Source of the DNA: Zooshikella sp050749885
GTDB taxonomy: Bacteria > Pseudomonadota > Gammaproteobacteria > Pseudomonadales > Zooshikellaceae
Length of the DNA stretch: 64,000 nt
Reading direction: 5' to 3'
Assembly: GCF_050749885.1 (NCBI RefSeq)
Contig: NZ_JBOIUB010000002.1
Coordinates: 496,001 to 560,000 of the forward strand
Part shown: positions 9,337 to 16,910 of the stretch, piece by piece
Position numbering within the stretch: the first letter of the stretch is position 1
Layout: every line of letters begins with the position of its first letter
Program-made: the position numbers and the translations under genes
The notes under the pieces: model-generated
What the model was told of the DNA's origin: nothing
Databases searched by the model: none
The model's input: the letters and a program-made list of their open reading frames with translations, nothing else

Positions 9337-9798
9337 CTATTGTAGTAGCTGTACCTGTAGGATTTCATATTGTTGCTGAGCTTCAGCAATCTTACGACTC
9401 AGTTGACGCATTACATCCAGTGCAACATCTGGGTTTTCAGTCAACAGTTTTAAAAACAAGTCAGAGCTTATTTTCAGCATTTGCACAGGGCCCTTTGCGC
9501 GAATCGTAGCAGAGCGAGGCTGATTAGTAATCACTGCCATTTCACCAATCAGAGCATTTTTGCCACGGACCGCATTAACAACTTCCCCAGCTGATGTATT
9601 TGAAACCACTTCCACCTCACCAGACATGACCACATAAGCGCCATCCGGTGACTCACTCTGGTGAAAAATAATTTCCTTATCCCGATAGCATAATGCTTCA
9701 CTGGTGAATGCCAATAGCCTGAGCTTGTTCTTATCCAGCTTGGCAAACATTGGCACGTGACTAAGCAGCTCAACTTCCTCATTGATATCCACGTGCAA
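9337..9798 (-). CDS. Stand-alone cyclic nucleotide-binding domain protein
   Basis: The 153 residues consist almost entirely of one CRP-type cNMP-binding domain. The beta-roll ends in the phosphate-binding cassette GEMAVITNQPRSATIR, whose Glu and Arg are the residues that hold the cyclic phosphate and ribose. After the C-helix the protein ends in a short Gln-rich helix with no DNA-binding domain. It therefore looks like a diffusible cAMP or cGMP receptor that must act on a partner. Two nucleotidyl cyclases lie within 4 kb. Upstream (9879-9898) there is a short inverted repeat that could be an operator. Confidence 0.87.
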   Translation of the reverse strand: MHVDINEEVELLSHVPMFAKLDKNKLRLLAFTSEALCYRDKEIIFHQSESPDGAYVVMSGEVEVVSNTSAGEVVNAVRGKNALIGEMAVITNQPRSATIRAKGPVQMLKISSDLFLKLLTENPDVALDVMRQLSRKIAEAQQQYEILQVQLLQ

Positions 9799-10123
9799 AC
9801 CCTCAATCGTTATTTTTTTCGTCAGTGCTCAATGCAACAATAACTCAATATCTACAACCCTCGCAAGCACCTCCCCCTACGTATATAAGGATATACGTCA
9901 CTTATCAACATAACCTAATTTTATTGATGCTATTTTAGGCACGAACAACAATGCAATTAGAAATTTAATATAACAAACAGCCTTTAAAACAAGCTATAAC
10001 AAATAATATGCGATTATAAGTAGGAAAAAGGTATGATGAGATACTATTAATAGACAATAGATTATGTATTTATAGCCACAGCAAAGGATTTATTGATGGC
10101 TGGTATTACAAGGAATATACCGA
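9799..10123. other. 325-base AT-rich intergenic region between divergent genes
   Basis: This stretch holds the 5' regions of the cNMP-binding gene (-) and the aldehyde dehydrogenase gene (+). The only clear element is the inverted repeat at 9879-9898. AGGA at 10111-10114 serves the aldehyde dehydrogenase start. I see no credible open frame. Confidence 0.6.
9879..9898. repeat. 8-bp inverted repeat, possible operator
   Basis: ACGTATAT (9879-9886) and ATATACGT (9891-9898) are perfect reverse complements separated by AAGG. The site lies about 80 bases upstream of the cNMP-binding gene and 226 bases upstream of the aldehyde dehydrogenase gene. It could bind a dimeric regulator. I do not recognise the family. 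Confidence 0.45.
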
Positions 10124-11563
10124 ATGGATCAGGATATCCTCTTAAAGACTTATAGCCCCATCGACAACAGCCTTTATGTCGAGCGCCCGTTTGCAGAACC
10201 ACGCCAAATAACTGCGATTGTGGATCGCCTTCAAACAGCCCAACAAGCGTGGCGGTCTTTATCTTTACCCGAAAAAATTAAGCTGTGTGCAGCTGCACTT
10301 GCACGATTACAAAGTCAACAACTCGAAATAGCTGAAGAACTTTGCTGGCAAATAGGCCGTCCCATTACTCATGCTGCCGAGGAAATAAGGTCATTTACAG
10401 AACGATGTAGCTATTTATTACAGATTGCTGAGGAGTCATTAGCACCGCTGCCTATTTCAAGTGATACCACACTCATACGCTACATCAAGCGTATCCCCCT
10501 GGGTACCGTCTTCATTATCAGTGGCTGCCATTACCCTTATTTAAATTTAGCTAACTCACTTATTCCCGCATTACTTGCAGGCAACACGGTACTACTTCGT
10601 CACTCCCATCAGTCACCGTTATGCGCTGAGCGTTTAGTTGCTGCATTTAAGGAGGAGGGAATGCCTGATGGTGTATTGGAATACCTCCATATCACAGCAG
10701 ACCAAACCTGTGAGTTGATTGCCTCAAACCAAATTGACTATGTCAGTTATACCGACCAGTATGGTGTTAATCCCGCCATCAGCCAACAACTGGTAGCCTC
10801 AGCAAAACCCTGTTACATCGAACTCAGTGGGAAAGACCCTGCGTACATACGCCATGATGCGGATTTGAATTACACCGTACCTCAGGTCATGGATGGCGCA
10901 TTTTATAACGCAGGACAATCGAATTGTGCTGTGGAACGTATTTATGTTCACCATACTCTGTACAACGCCGTACAAGAGAAAGTCACTCGCTGGGTAAAAC
11001 AGCTGGTTTTAGCGCGCCCCAACTTACCTGAAACAACCCTTGGACCCCTGGTCAATCAAGCCGCAGCAAATCATGTTCGAAACCAGCTCAAGCAGGCGTT
11101 AAAGCAAGGTGCAACCCCCTTAATTGACCCGAACCTCTTCAAAAATGCACCACCTCACTCACCTTATGTTGCCCCTCAAGTACTGACTAACGTCAAACAA
11201 AGTATGGCCATTATGCAGCTGCCCACCCAAGGCCCGCTGGTCACCATCACTCCCGTAAACTATGATGCCGAAGCAATCGCCTTAATGAATGATTGTCAGT
11301 TTGGCTGCTCTGCAGGTATTTTTACCGAAGATATTGAATCCGTTGAACTGATTGGCGAGCGATTAAACACTGGGACGGTTTATATGAACCGCTGTGACCT
11401 GATTGATCCAGCACTCAGTTGGCGAGGCTGTAAACAGTCAGGTATAGGCTCGTCTTTATCACGAACCGGCTTTGATCAACTGACACGACCCAAGTCTTTT
11501 TATTTACAAGCTTCTAGTGGCAGTAAAACCAGTGGTCATTGGATACTCAAGGTGGCTAATTAG
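10124..11563 (+). CDS. NAD(P)-dependent aldehyde dehydrogenase family protein
   Basis: This 479-residue protein is of normal ALDH length. The catalytic Cys is C268 in NAGQSNCAVERI and the general-base Glu is E233 in CYIELSGKDPAY, in the expected order. The nucleotide-binding segment GTVFIISGCHYPYLNLANSL precedes them. The start ATG has AGGA 9 bases upstream. The closest style is succinate-semialdehyde or lactaldehyde dehydrogenase-like enzymes, but the substrate is not defined by sequence. It appears to be monocistronic, ending at a strong hairpin before the convergent ETF-QO gene. Confidence 0.87.
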   Translation: MDQDILLKTYSPIDNSLYVERPFAEPRQITAIVDRLQTAQQAWRSLSLPEKIKLCAAALARLQSQQLEIAEELCWQIGRPITHAAEEIRSFTERCSYLLQIAEESLAPLPISSDTTLIRYIKRIPLGTVFIISGCHYPYLNLANSLIPALLAGNTVLLRHSHQSPLCAERLVAAFKEEGMPDGVLEYLHITADQTCELIASNQIDYVSYTDQYGVNPAISQQLVASAKPCYIELSGKDPAYIRHDADLNYTVPQVMDGAFYNAGQSNCAVERIYVHHTLYNAVQEKVTRWVKQLVLARPNLPETTLGPLVNQAAANHVRNQLKQALKQGATPLIDPNLFKNAPPHSPYVAPQVLTNVKQSMAIMQLPTQGPLVTITPVNYDAEAIALMNDCQFGCSAGIFTEDIESVELIGERLNTGTVYMNRCDLIDPALSWRGCKQSGIGSSLSRTGFDQLTRPKSFYLQASSGSKTSGHWILKVAN

Positions 11564-11581
11564 GTGGGAAGGGGGCGTACC

Positions 11582-11610
11582 CTTAAACAGGCTAGAGCAG
11601 CCTGTTTAAG
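11582..11610. terminator. Hairpin between convergent genes
   Basis: A perfect 12-bp stem, CTTAAACAGGCT (11582-11593) with AGCCTGTTTAAG (11599-11610), has a 5-base loop. It sits between the stops of the aldehyde dehydrogenase (+) and ETF-QO (-). There is no strong T-run on either side, so it may be a transcript-end stabilising hairpin rather than a classical terminator. Confidence 0.6.
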
Positions 11611-11640
11611 AGGGAGCGGTATTTATATTTAGGCAATCAA

Positions 11641-13293
11641 TTACATATTGGGATAATTAGGACCACCACCAGCCTCAGGCGTTACCCATGTAATATTTTG
11701 TGCAGGATCTTTAATATCACAGGTTTTACAGTGCACACAGTTTTGCGCACTAATCTGAAATTCCGGCTGGCCTTGCTCATTCTCAATCACCTCATAGACA
11801 CCTGCAGGACAATAACGCTGCGCAGGCTCCGCATATTTAGGCAGGTTATCACTGATTGGAATGGACATATCAGCTAACTGTAAATGGCATGGCTGATTTT
11901 CTTCATGGTTGGTAAAAGATAAATAAACTGAACTTAACTTATCAAAGGTCAGCGTATTATCTGGTTTAGGATAATTTAGTGGTTTTGCATCAGCAGCAGG
12001 AGTTAGGGTTGCATAATCGGGTGTGGCATCTTTCAATGTAAAAGGCAATTTGCCACGCATAATATTTAAATCAAAAAAAGCAAATGCAGCACCCACAATA
12101 TTACCAAATTTATGCATCGCCGGACCGAAGTTACGTTGCTCATGTAACTCATCATGTAACCATGATGCTTCAAAAGCACGCTCATACTCATCCAATGTAT
12201 CCCCTTGCCGACCTTGACCCACTGCAGCAAATACGGCCTCAGCCGCCAACATGCCGGATTTCATTGCCGTGTGAGTTCCTTTAATCTTGGCATAGTTCAA
12301 TGTACCCGCATCACAGCCAATCAACACACCACCAGGAAATACCATTTTGGGCAGTGCCTGGGGTCCACCTTTGGTTATCGCCCGAGCACCATAAGAAACA
12401 CGCTTACCACCTTCTAAATAATGGCGAATTACTGGATGTAATTTATGACGCTGAAATTCATCAAAGGGGCTGACATAGGGGTTGTGATAGCAAAGGTCAG
12501 TGATCAACCCCAGCGCCACTTGATTATTTTCAAGGTGATATAAAAAGGTCCCCCCCAAACTACCTGACTCTTTAAGTGGCCAACCTGTAGTATGCACCAC
12601 TAACCCAGGCTCATGTTTTTCTGCAGGAATATCCCATAACTCTTTGATACCAATACCGTAATGTTGTGGGGTTTTACCCGCATCAAGGTTATATTTGGCA
12701 ATCAGCGCTTTACCTAAATGCCCCCGACAGCCTTCCGCAAACAGTGTATATTTTGCTTTCAGCTCCATCCCTGGCATATAACTATCTTTAGGCTGACCAT
12801 CGTTACCAACCCCCATATCACCCGTAATCACCCCCTGGACATGACCTTGCTCATCATAAAGTACTTCTGCTGCTGCAAAGCCTGGGAATATTTCAACACC
12901 TAAACTTTCTGCTTGCTCGGCTAACCAACGACAAAGATTACCCAGGCTGACAATGTAATTACCTTCATTATGCATGGGGCGTGGTACTAAAAAATTAGGT
13001 ATTTTTATTCCCTTTTCTTCGTTGGGCAAAACATAAATATCATCCCGTAATACTTTTGTGTTAAGTGGGGCTCCACGTTGCGCCCAATCAGGAAACAGTT
13101 CATCCAGTGCTGTGCTTTCGATGACTGCGCCAGATAGAATATGAGCCCCTACTTCAGAGCCTTTTTCTACTACACATACCGTGATTTCCCGCTCTTGTTG
13201 CTGAGCTAACTGCATTAGTCGACAGGCGGAAGATAATCCTGCTGGACCAGCACCTACAATAACAACATCGAATTCCATCGACTCTCGTTGCAC
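11641..13293 (-). CDS. etfD: Electron transfer flavoprotein-ubiquinone oxidoreductase
   Basis: This membrane-associated enzyme passes electrons from reduced ETF to ubiquinone. The N-terminus carries the FAD-binding DVVIVGAGPAGLSSA motif. The C-terminus (about residues 490-540) has a ferredoxin-like [4Fe-4S] ligand set in RYCPAGVYEV and NCVHCKTCDIKDP. Full length (550 aa) matches the bacterial and mitochondrial family. The annotated start is MQRESMEFDV; an internal Met at residue 6 is the alternative. It is divergent from etfBA, the usual partner genes, across a 543-base region with a PsrA-like box. Confidence 0.95.
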   Translation of the reverse strand: MQRESMEFDVVIVGAGPAGLSSACRLMQLAQQQEREITVCVVEKGSEVGAHILSGAVIESTALDELFPDWAQRGAPLNTKVLRDDIYVLPNEEKGIKIPNFLVPRPMHNEGNYIVSLGNLCRWLAEQAESLGVEIFPGFAAAEVLYDEQGHVQGVITGDMGVGNDGQPKDSYMPGMELKAKYTLFAEGCRGHLGKALIAKYNLDAGKTPQHYGIGIKELWDIPAEKHEPGLVVHTTGWPLKESGSLGGTFLYHLENNQVALGLITDLCYHNPYVSPFDEFQRHKLHPVIRHYLEGGKRVSYGARAITKGGPQALPKMVFPGGVLIGCDAGTLNYAKIKGTHTAMKSGMLAAEAVFAAVGQGRQGDTLDEYERAFEASWLHDELHEQRNFGPAMHKFGNIVGAAFAFFDLNIMRGKLPFTLKDATPDYATLTPAADAKPLNYPKPDNTLTFDKLSSVYLSFTNHEENQPCHLQLADMSIPISDNLPKYAEPAQRYCPAGVYEVIENEQGQPEFQISAQNCVHCKTCDIKDPAQNITWVTPEAGGGPNYPNM

Positions 13294-13510
13294 GGCTTAT
13301 CTCCTCTAGGTAGGCGATTTAAGTAACTCGCTGTATTTATATGTTTACTAAAACGTTGTTGAAGAATACGTTTTGTTTATTGATTTGTTGCTTTTTTGCA
13401 TTATTTTGAATGAGCTATGTGTCGTATAACCTGACATAAAATCATCACTTACCCAAACATCTACAGCAGTTCAATCCAATGATGTGAAAAAATATCTTTT
13501 TTGCGCATTT

Positions 13511-13525
13511 TAAACGCTTGTTTGA
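13511..13525. promoter_or_regulatory. PsrA-like operator
   Basis: TAAACGCTTGTTTGA contains AAAC-N4-GTTT, the core of operators bound by PsrA, a TetR-family regulator that responds to long-chain fatty acyl compounds in Pseudomonas and relatives. etf genes are known PsrA targets there. The position between divergent etfD and etfBA fits. No psrA gene is in this window, so the assignment is by pattern only. Confidence 0.5.
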
Positions 13526-13626
13526 TTTTTGTCTAATAAGCGCGTAATTTATGTCAACCAGCATACGACCCTATTTAGCAGTACTATCTGTCTGTGTATT
13601 GACTATTTTCTCTTGGATATTCGTTC

Positions 13627-13642
13627 GGTGGTGAAAACCACC
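13627..13642 (+). other. GNRA-capped hairpin in etfB leader region
   Basis: GGTGGT (13627-13632) and ACCACC (13637-13642) flank GAAA, a stable RNA tetraloop. No T-run follows. It lies upstream of the candidate etfB promoter, so its role, if any, would be in a longer transcript. Confidence 0.4.
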
Positions 13643-13836
13643 ACATTAGAAGATAATGTAATAATGAGAAATAGCCTGGCCAATATGACATAAAAACCAT
13701 GTTAGTGTTGACTTGACCTGTTGTAGGTTAACGTTCAAGATACAGCAGATTACATGTACTACTGTCGTATTTTAAAAGAATGAATTCCGCCAGGGATACT
13801 GGTGGTGGCATTAATAAACATCATAATGAGGACGCT

Positions 13837-14586
13837 ATGAAAGTTCTTGTAGCGGTTAAGCGAGTTATCGACTATAACGTCAAGGTCCGCGTCAAACCTG
13901 ACCACTCTGATGTCGACCTGAACAATGTTAAAATGGCAATAAACCCATTTTGCGAAATTGCTGTAGAAGAAGCTGTTCGCCTGAAAGAAAAGGGCGTTGC
14001 CAGTGAAATTGTTGTGGTCTCTATTGGCCCTAAAGAAGCCCAAGAGCAAATTCGGACCGCACTTGCCCTGGGTGCTGATCGCGGTTTACTCATTCAAACT
14101 GAGGAGATGCCTTCCTCCCTGGGTGTGGCTAAGCTGCTAAAAGCGGTTGTGGATCAAGAGCAACCACAACTTGTTATCCTCGGTAAACAAGCCATTGATA
14201 CGGATAATAATCAAACCGGCCAAATGCTTGCCGCATTAACCGATTACCCACAAGGTGCGTTTGCCTCTGCTATTGAAGTAGAAAGCGACCACATCAATGT
14301 CACGCGTGAAGTGGATGGTGGTTTGCAAACACTGAAACTATCTTTGCCCGCGGTCATCACTGCAGACCTGCGTCTCAACGAACCCCGTTATGCATCACTG
14401 CCGAATATCATGAAAGCCAAGCGTAAGCCTCTGGATACAAAAACACCGGCAGATTTAGGGGTAACGCTCACCAATACCCTGAAAACAGTGAACGTCGAGC
14501 CTCCCGCTGAGCGCCAGGCAGGTATCAAGGTTGCCAGTGTGGAAGAGTTAGTGGACAAGCTAAAAAATGAGGCGAAGGTGATCTAA
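13837..14586 (+). CDS. etfB: Electron transfer flavoprotein beta subunit
   Basis: The 249-residue protein starts MKVLVAVKRVIDYNVKVRVK, the standard EtfB N-terminus. A longer in-frame start at 13780 would add 19 non-conserved residues and is rejected; AATGAGGACGCT before 13837 gives a GAGG ribosome site. Family motifs include ALALGADRGLLI and LGKQAIDTDNNQTGQM (AMP-binding side). With EtfA it forms the soluble FAD heterodimer that collects electrons from acyl-CoA dehydrogenases, including LiuA encoded at 41190. It overlaps etfA by one base (TAATG). Confidence 0.96.
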   Translation: MKVLVAVKRVIDYNVKVRVKPDHSDVDLNNVKMAINPFCEIAVEEAVRLKEKGVASEIVVVSIGPKEAQEQIRTALALGADRGLLIQTEEMPSSLGVAKLLKAVVDQEQPQLVILGKQAIDTDNNQTGQMLAALTDYPQGAFASAIEVESDHINVTREVDGGLQTLKLSLPAVITADLRLNEPRYASLPNIMKAKRKPLDTKTPADLGVTLTNTLKTVNVEPPAERQAGIKVASVEELVDKLKNEAKVI

Positions 14587-15512
14587 TGAGTATTTTAGTT
14601 ATTGCTGAGCATAATAACCTGGAGTTGCATAAGCCTACACTGAATACCGTTACTGCAGCCCTCGCACTGGGTGATGAAGTTGATATCCTGGTGGCGGGTG
14701 CCGCATGTGGCAAAGTGGCTGAGCAAGCAGCTCAAGTGGCTAAAATTCGCAAAGTCCTGTTAGCAGATCATACTGGCTATGAGCATCAACTGGCTGAAAA
14801 CGTCGGTAAACTGATTGCCACAATAGGGAAGAACTATACCCATATTTTGGCACCTGCAGGCACTCAGGGTAAAAATACACTGCCCCATGTCGCTGCATTA
14901 CTGGATGTCGATCAACTCTCCGATGTTATCCGAATTGATAGCCCAGATACCTTTGCCAGACCAATTTATGCAGGCAATGCCATTGCGACAGTCCAGTCTA
15001 GTGCAGCCATCAAAGTCATGACAATCCGTGCGACTAACTTTGACGCAGCAGAAACTAATGGCAACGCACCGATTGAAACTCTGGATGATGCCTTCAGCAC
15101 AGAAGCAGTCACCTTTATTAAGGAAGAACTGGCACAGTCGGACCGCCCTGAACTGACCGCAGCAGATGTTGTTATTTCGGGTGGCCGCGGCATGGCGAAC
15201 GGTGAAAATTTCGAAATGCTTTACACCTTAGCTGATAAGCTCAATGCCGCAGTGGGTGCATCCCGAGCAGCGGTTGACGCAGGCTTTGTACCCAATGATA
15301 TGCAAGTAGGGCAAACGGGTAAAATTGTCGCGCCTAACCTATATATCGCCGTCGGTATTTCAGGGGCTATTCAACACTTAGCAGGTATGAAAGACAGCAA
15401 GGTAATTGTTGCCATCAACAAAGATGAAGAAGCCCCCATTTTCCAAGTTGCAGACTATGGCCTGGTGGCAGATCTTTTTGAGGTCGTACCTCAACTGGAA
15501 AATCTATTGTAA
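14586..15512 (+). CDS. etfA: Electron transfer flavoprotein alpha subunit
   Basis: This is a normal-length EtfA of 308 residues. The FAD-binding C-terminal domain shows VISGGRGMANGENFEML, GASRAAVDAGFVPND, VGQTGKIVAPNLYIAVGISG and IQHLAGMKDSKVIVAINKD, all diagnostic of the alpha subunit. It is translationally coupled to etfB through a one-base overlap. EtfAB delivers electrons to ETF-QO encoded divergently. Hairpins at 15522-15535 and 15548-15570 follow the stop and probably end the transcript. Confidence 0.96.
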   Translation: MSILVIAEHNNLELHKPTLNTVTAALALGDEVDILVAGAACGKVAEQAAQVAKIRKVLLADHTGYEHQLAENVGKLIATIGKNYTHILAPAGTQGKNTLPHVAALLDVDQLSDVIRIDSPDTFARPIYAGNAIATVQSSAAIKVMTIRATNFDAAETNGNAPIETLDDAFSTEAVTFIKEELAQSDRPELTAADVVISGGRGMANGENFEMLYTLADKLNAAVGASRAAVDAGFVPNDMQVGQTGKIVAPNLYIAVGISGAIQHLAGMKDSKVIVAINKDEEAPIFQVADYGLVADLFEVVPQLENLL

Positions 15513-15521
15513 CAAGCCAAT

Positions 15522-15570
15522 GCCCTCTGCAGGGCTTATTATGGCATACCCACTTTTTTTAATAGTGGGT
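15522..15570 (+). terminator. Tandem hairpins downstream of etfA
   Basis: First stem: GCCCT (15522-15526) with AGGGC (15531-15535), followed by TTATTAT. Second stem: ACCCACT (15548-15554) with AGTGGGT (15564-15570), with a T-rich loop. Together they are a plausible terminator for etfBA. Confidence 0.55.
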
Positions 15571-15573
15571 TAA

Positions 15574-15626
15574 TATCAGAAGATGCGGGTAGCTAAACCT
15601 TCAAATGACAAAGGCATCTTCTGATA
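15574..15626. repeat. 13-bp perfect inverted repeat
   Basis: TATCAGAAGATGC (15574-15586) and GCATCTTCTGATA (15614-15626) are perfect complements with a 27-base loop. It follows the etfA hairpins directly and has no T-run after it. It may be a transcript-end structure, a small-RNA stem or a regulator site. Confidence 0.5.
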
Positions 15627-16031
15627 ACCAATGTGCTCACAGTTTGCAGTCAGTGCAGCACAGAATACAAAATAAGCATGATAACCGCACCAATAGACTA
15701 CAGGTGTGGTAAAACTTAGTAAGAAAATAATACTTAAATTCTTTTTATGTTACATGCTGAGTTTAATAACATGACTTGTGAAAGCATCAGTATTAAGGAT
15801 AAACTGGCTGGATTAACTTGGACGAAATAACCAATTAAGTCCAGAATATACTCATAGCAGTGATGACATTTATCGTGTTAAGACTGTTATGAAGTTGACT
15901 GTAGCGAGCTGATTCGCTCATCGGTTGGAGCCACTGTTCATACCCACAGGGTTTTGCTATTTTATTCAGATTCACCCTGTTCAGTGGCACTAATGCTGAT
16001 CTAGTAAGATTTATGCCGAGGAGTGTTCCAT
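15627..16031. other. Non-coding region upstream of gacA/uvrY
   Basis: About 400 bases without a supportable gene. It contains a 27-codon frame at 15747-15830 without a convincing ribosome site, and a weak AGCGA/TCGCT hairpin (15903-15918). It should hold the promoter of the response-regulator gene. GAGGAG at 16018-16023 is that gene's ribosome site. Confidence 0.5.
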
Positions 16032-16682
16032 TTGATTAAAATCCTTGTTGCCGATGATCATGACCTCGTCCGCACTGGCATCACCCGTATGTTACAAGAT
16101 GTCAATGAGTTGGAAGTTGTCGGCGAAGCACGATCTGGAGAAGAAGCTGTTGACATGGCTCGTCGATTGGTACCTGATGTTGTGCTGATGGATGTTAAAA
16201 TGCCGGGCATTGGTGGACTGGAAGCAACACGAAAAATTACACGATCCAATCCCAATGTTAAGATTATTGCGGTCACAGTCTGTGATGATGAGCCATTCCC
16301 ATCACGCTTATTACAAGCTGGGGCTTCTGGATATGTTACTAAAGGCGCGGCACTGGATGAAATGGTCACGGCTATTCGCATGGCCCATCAAGGTAAGCGA
16401 TATATTAGCCCTGATATCGCCCAGCAGCTGGCGCTAAAACAGTTTGATCAGGAAGGTAAACAGTCTCCTTTTGATAGCCTGTCTGAACGGGAAATTCAAA
16501 TTGCAATGATGATTGTAAACTGCCACAAAGTTCAGGCTATTTCTGACAAGCTATGCCTCAGCCCAAAAACCGTCAACAGTTATCGCTACCGAATCTTCGA
16601 CAAACTGAATATTTCCAGTGATGTTGAGCTGACATTATTAGCCGTCAAGCATGGTATGTTAGATACAGAAACCATTCGTTAG
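16032..16682 (+). CDS. gacA: GacA/UvrY-type two-component response regulator
   Basis: This 216-residue regulator has a CheY-like receiver with the phospho-acceptor D54 in VVLMDVKMPGIGGLEATRK and a C-terminal LuxR/NarL HTH (LSEREIQIAMM, then LSPKTVNSYRYRI). I chose TTG at 16032 because GAGGAG ends 8 bases before it and the product then begins MIKILVADDHDLV as in GacA, which uses TTG in Pseudomonas. A GTG at 16023 overlaps the ribosome site. In relatives it is activated by the BarA/GacS kinase and drives CsrA-antagonising small RNAs. The uvrC neighbour is the conserved arrangement. Confidence 0.93.
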   Translation: MIKILVADDHDLVRTGITRMLQDVNELEVVGEARSGEEAVDMARRLVPDVVLMDVKMPGIGGLEATRKITRSNPNVKIIAVTVCDDEPFPSRLLQAGASGYVTKGAALDEMVTAIRMAHQGKRYISPDIAQQLALKQFDQEGKQSPFDSLSEREIQIAMMIVNCHKVQAISDKLCLSPKTVNSYRYRIFDKLNISSDVELTLLAVKHGMLDTETIR

Positions 16683-16722
16683 GTTACTGTCTGTTAAGCA
16701 ATAGTTGTATCCTAATGGTCAA

Positions 16723-16747
16723 GGTGCACTTACTTCAGAAGTGCACC
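16723..16747 (+). terminator. Hairpin after gacA
   Basis: A perfect 9-bp stem, GGTGCACTT (16723-16731) with AAGTGCACC (16739-16747), has a 7-base loop and is followed by a T-rich but interrupted tract. It lies between gacA and uvrC and probably limits read-through. Confidence 0.6.
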
Positions 16748-16910
16748 CTGTATGGTTTGTTATTTATCTTACTATGCATGAACTACCTGCCATTCTTTTC
16801 CCCAATGTTTATCCCCTCAAGAAAACGTTACAATAGTGAATAAAACATACACTGGCGTATTTTTAGTGATTGGCTATTAACTTACCAACTGACTCGTTTT
16901 AGCGACCAAC

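Larger units (their letters stand above)
13294..13836. promoter_or_regulatory. Divergent etfD/etfBA regulatory region
   Basis: The 543-base AT-rich spacer contains a PsrA-like box (13511-13525), a GGTGGT-GAAA-ACCACC hairpin (13627-13642) and a candidate sigma70 promoter for etfB: TTGACC at 13713-13718 and CAAGAT at 13736-13741 with a 17-base spacer. No open frame of substance is present. Confidence 0.5.

Noticed and set aside
15747..15830. 27-codon frame before gacA (MLHAEFNNMTCESISIKDKL...)
   Set aside because: No Shine-Dalgarno and no family resemblance; too short to separate from chance in an AT-rich region.
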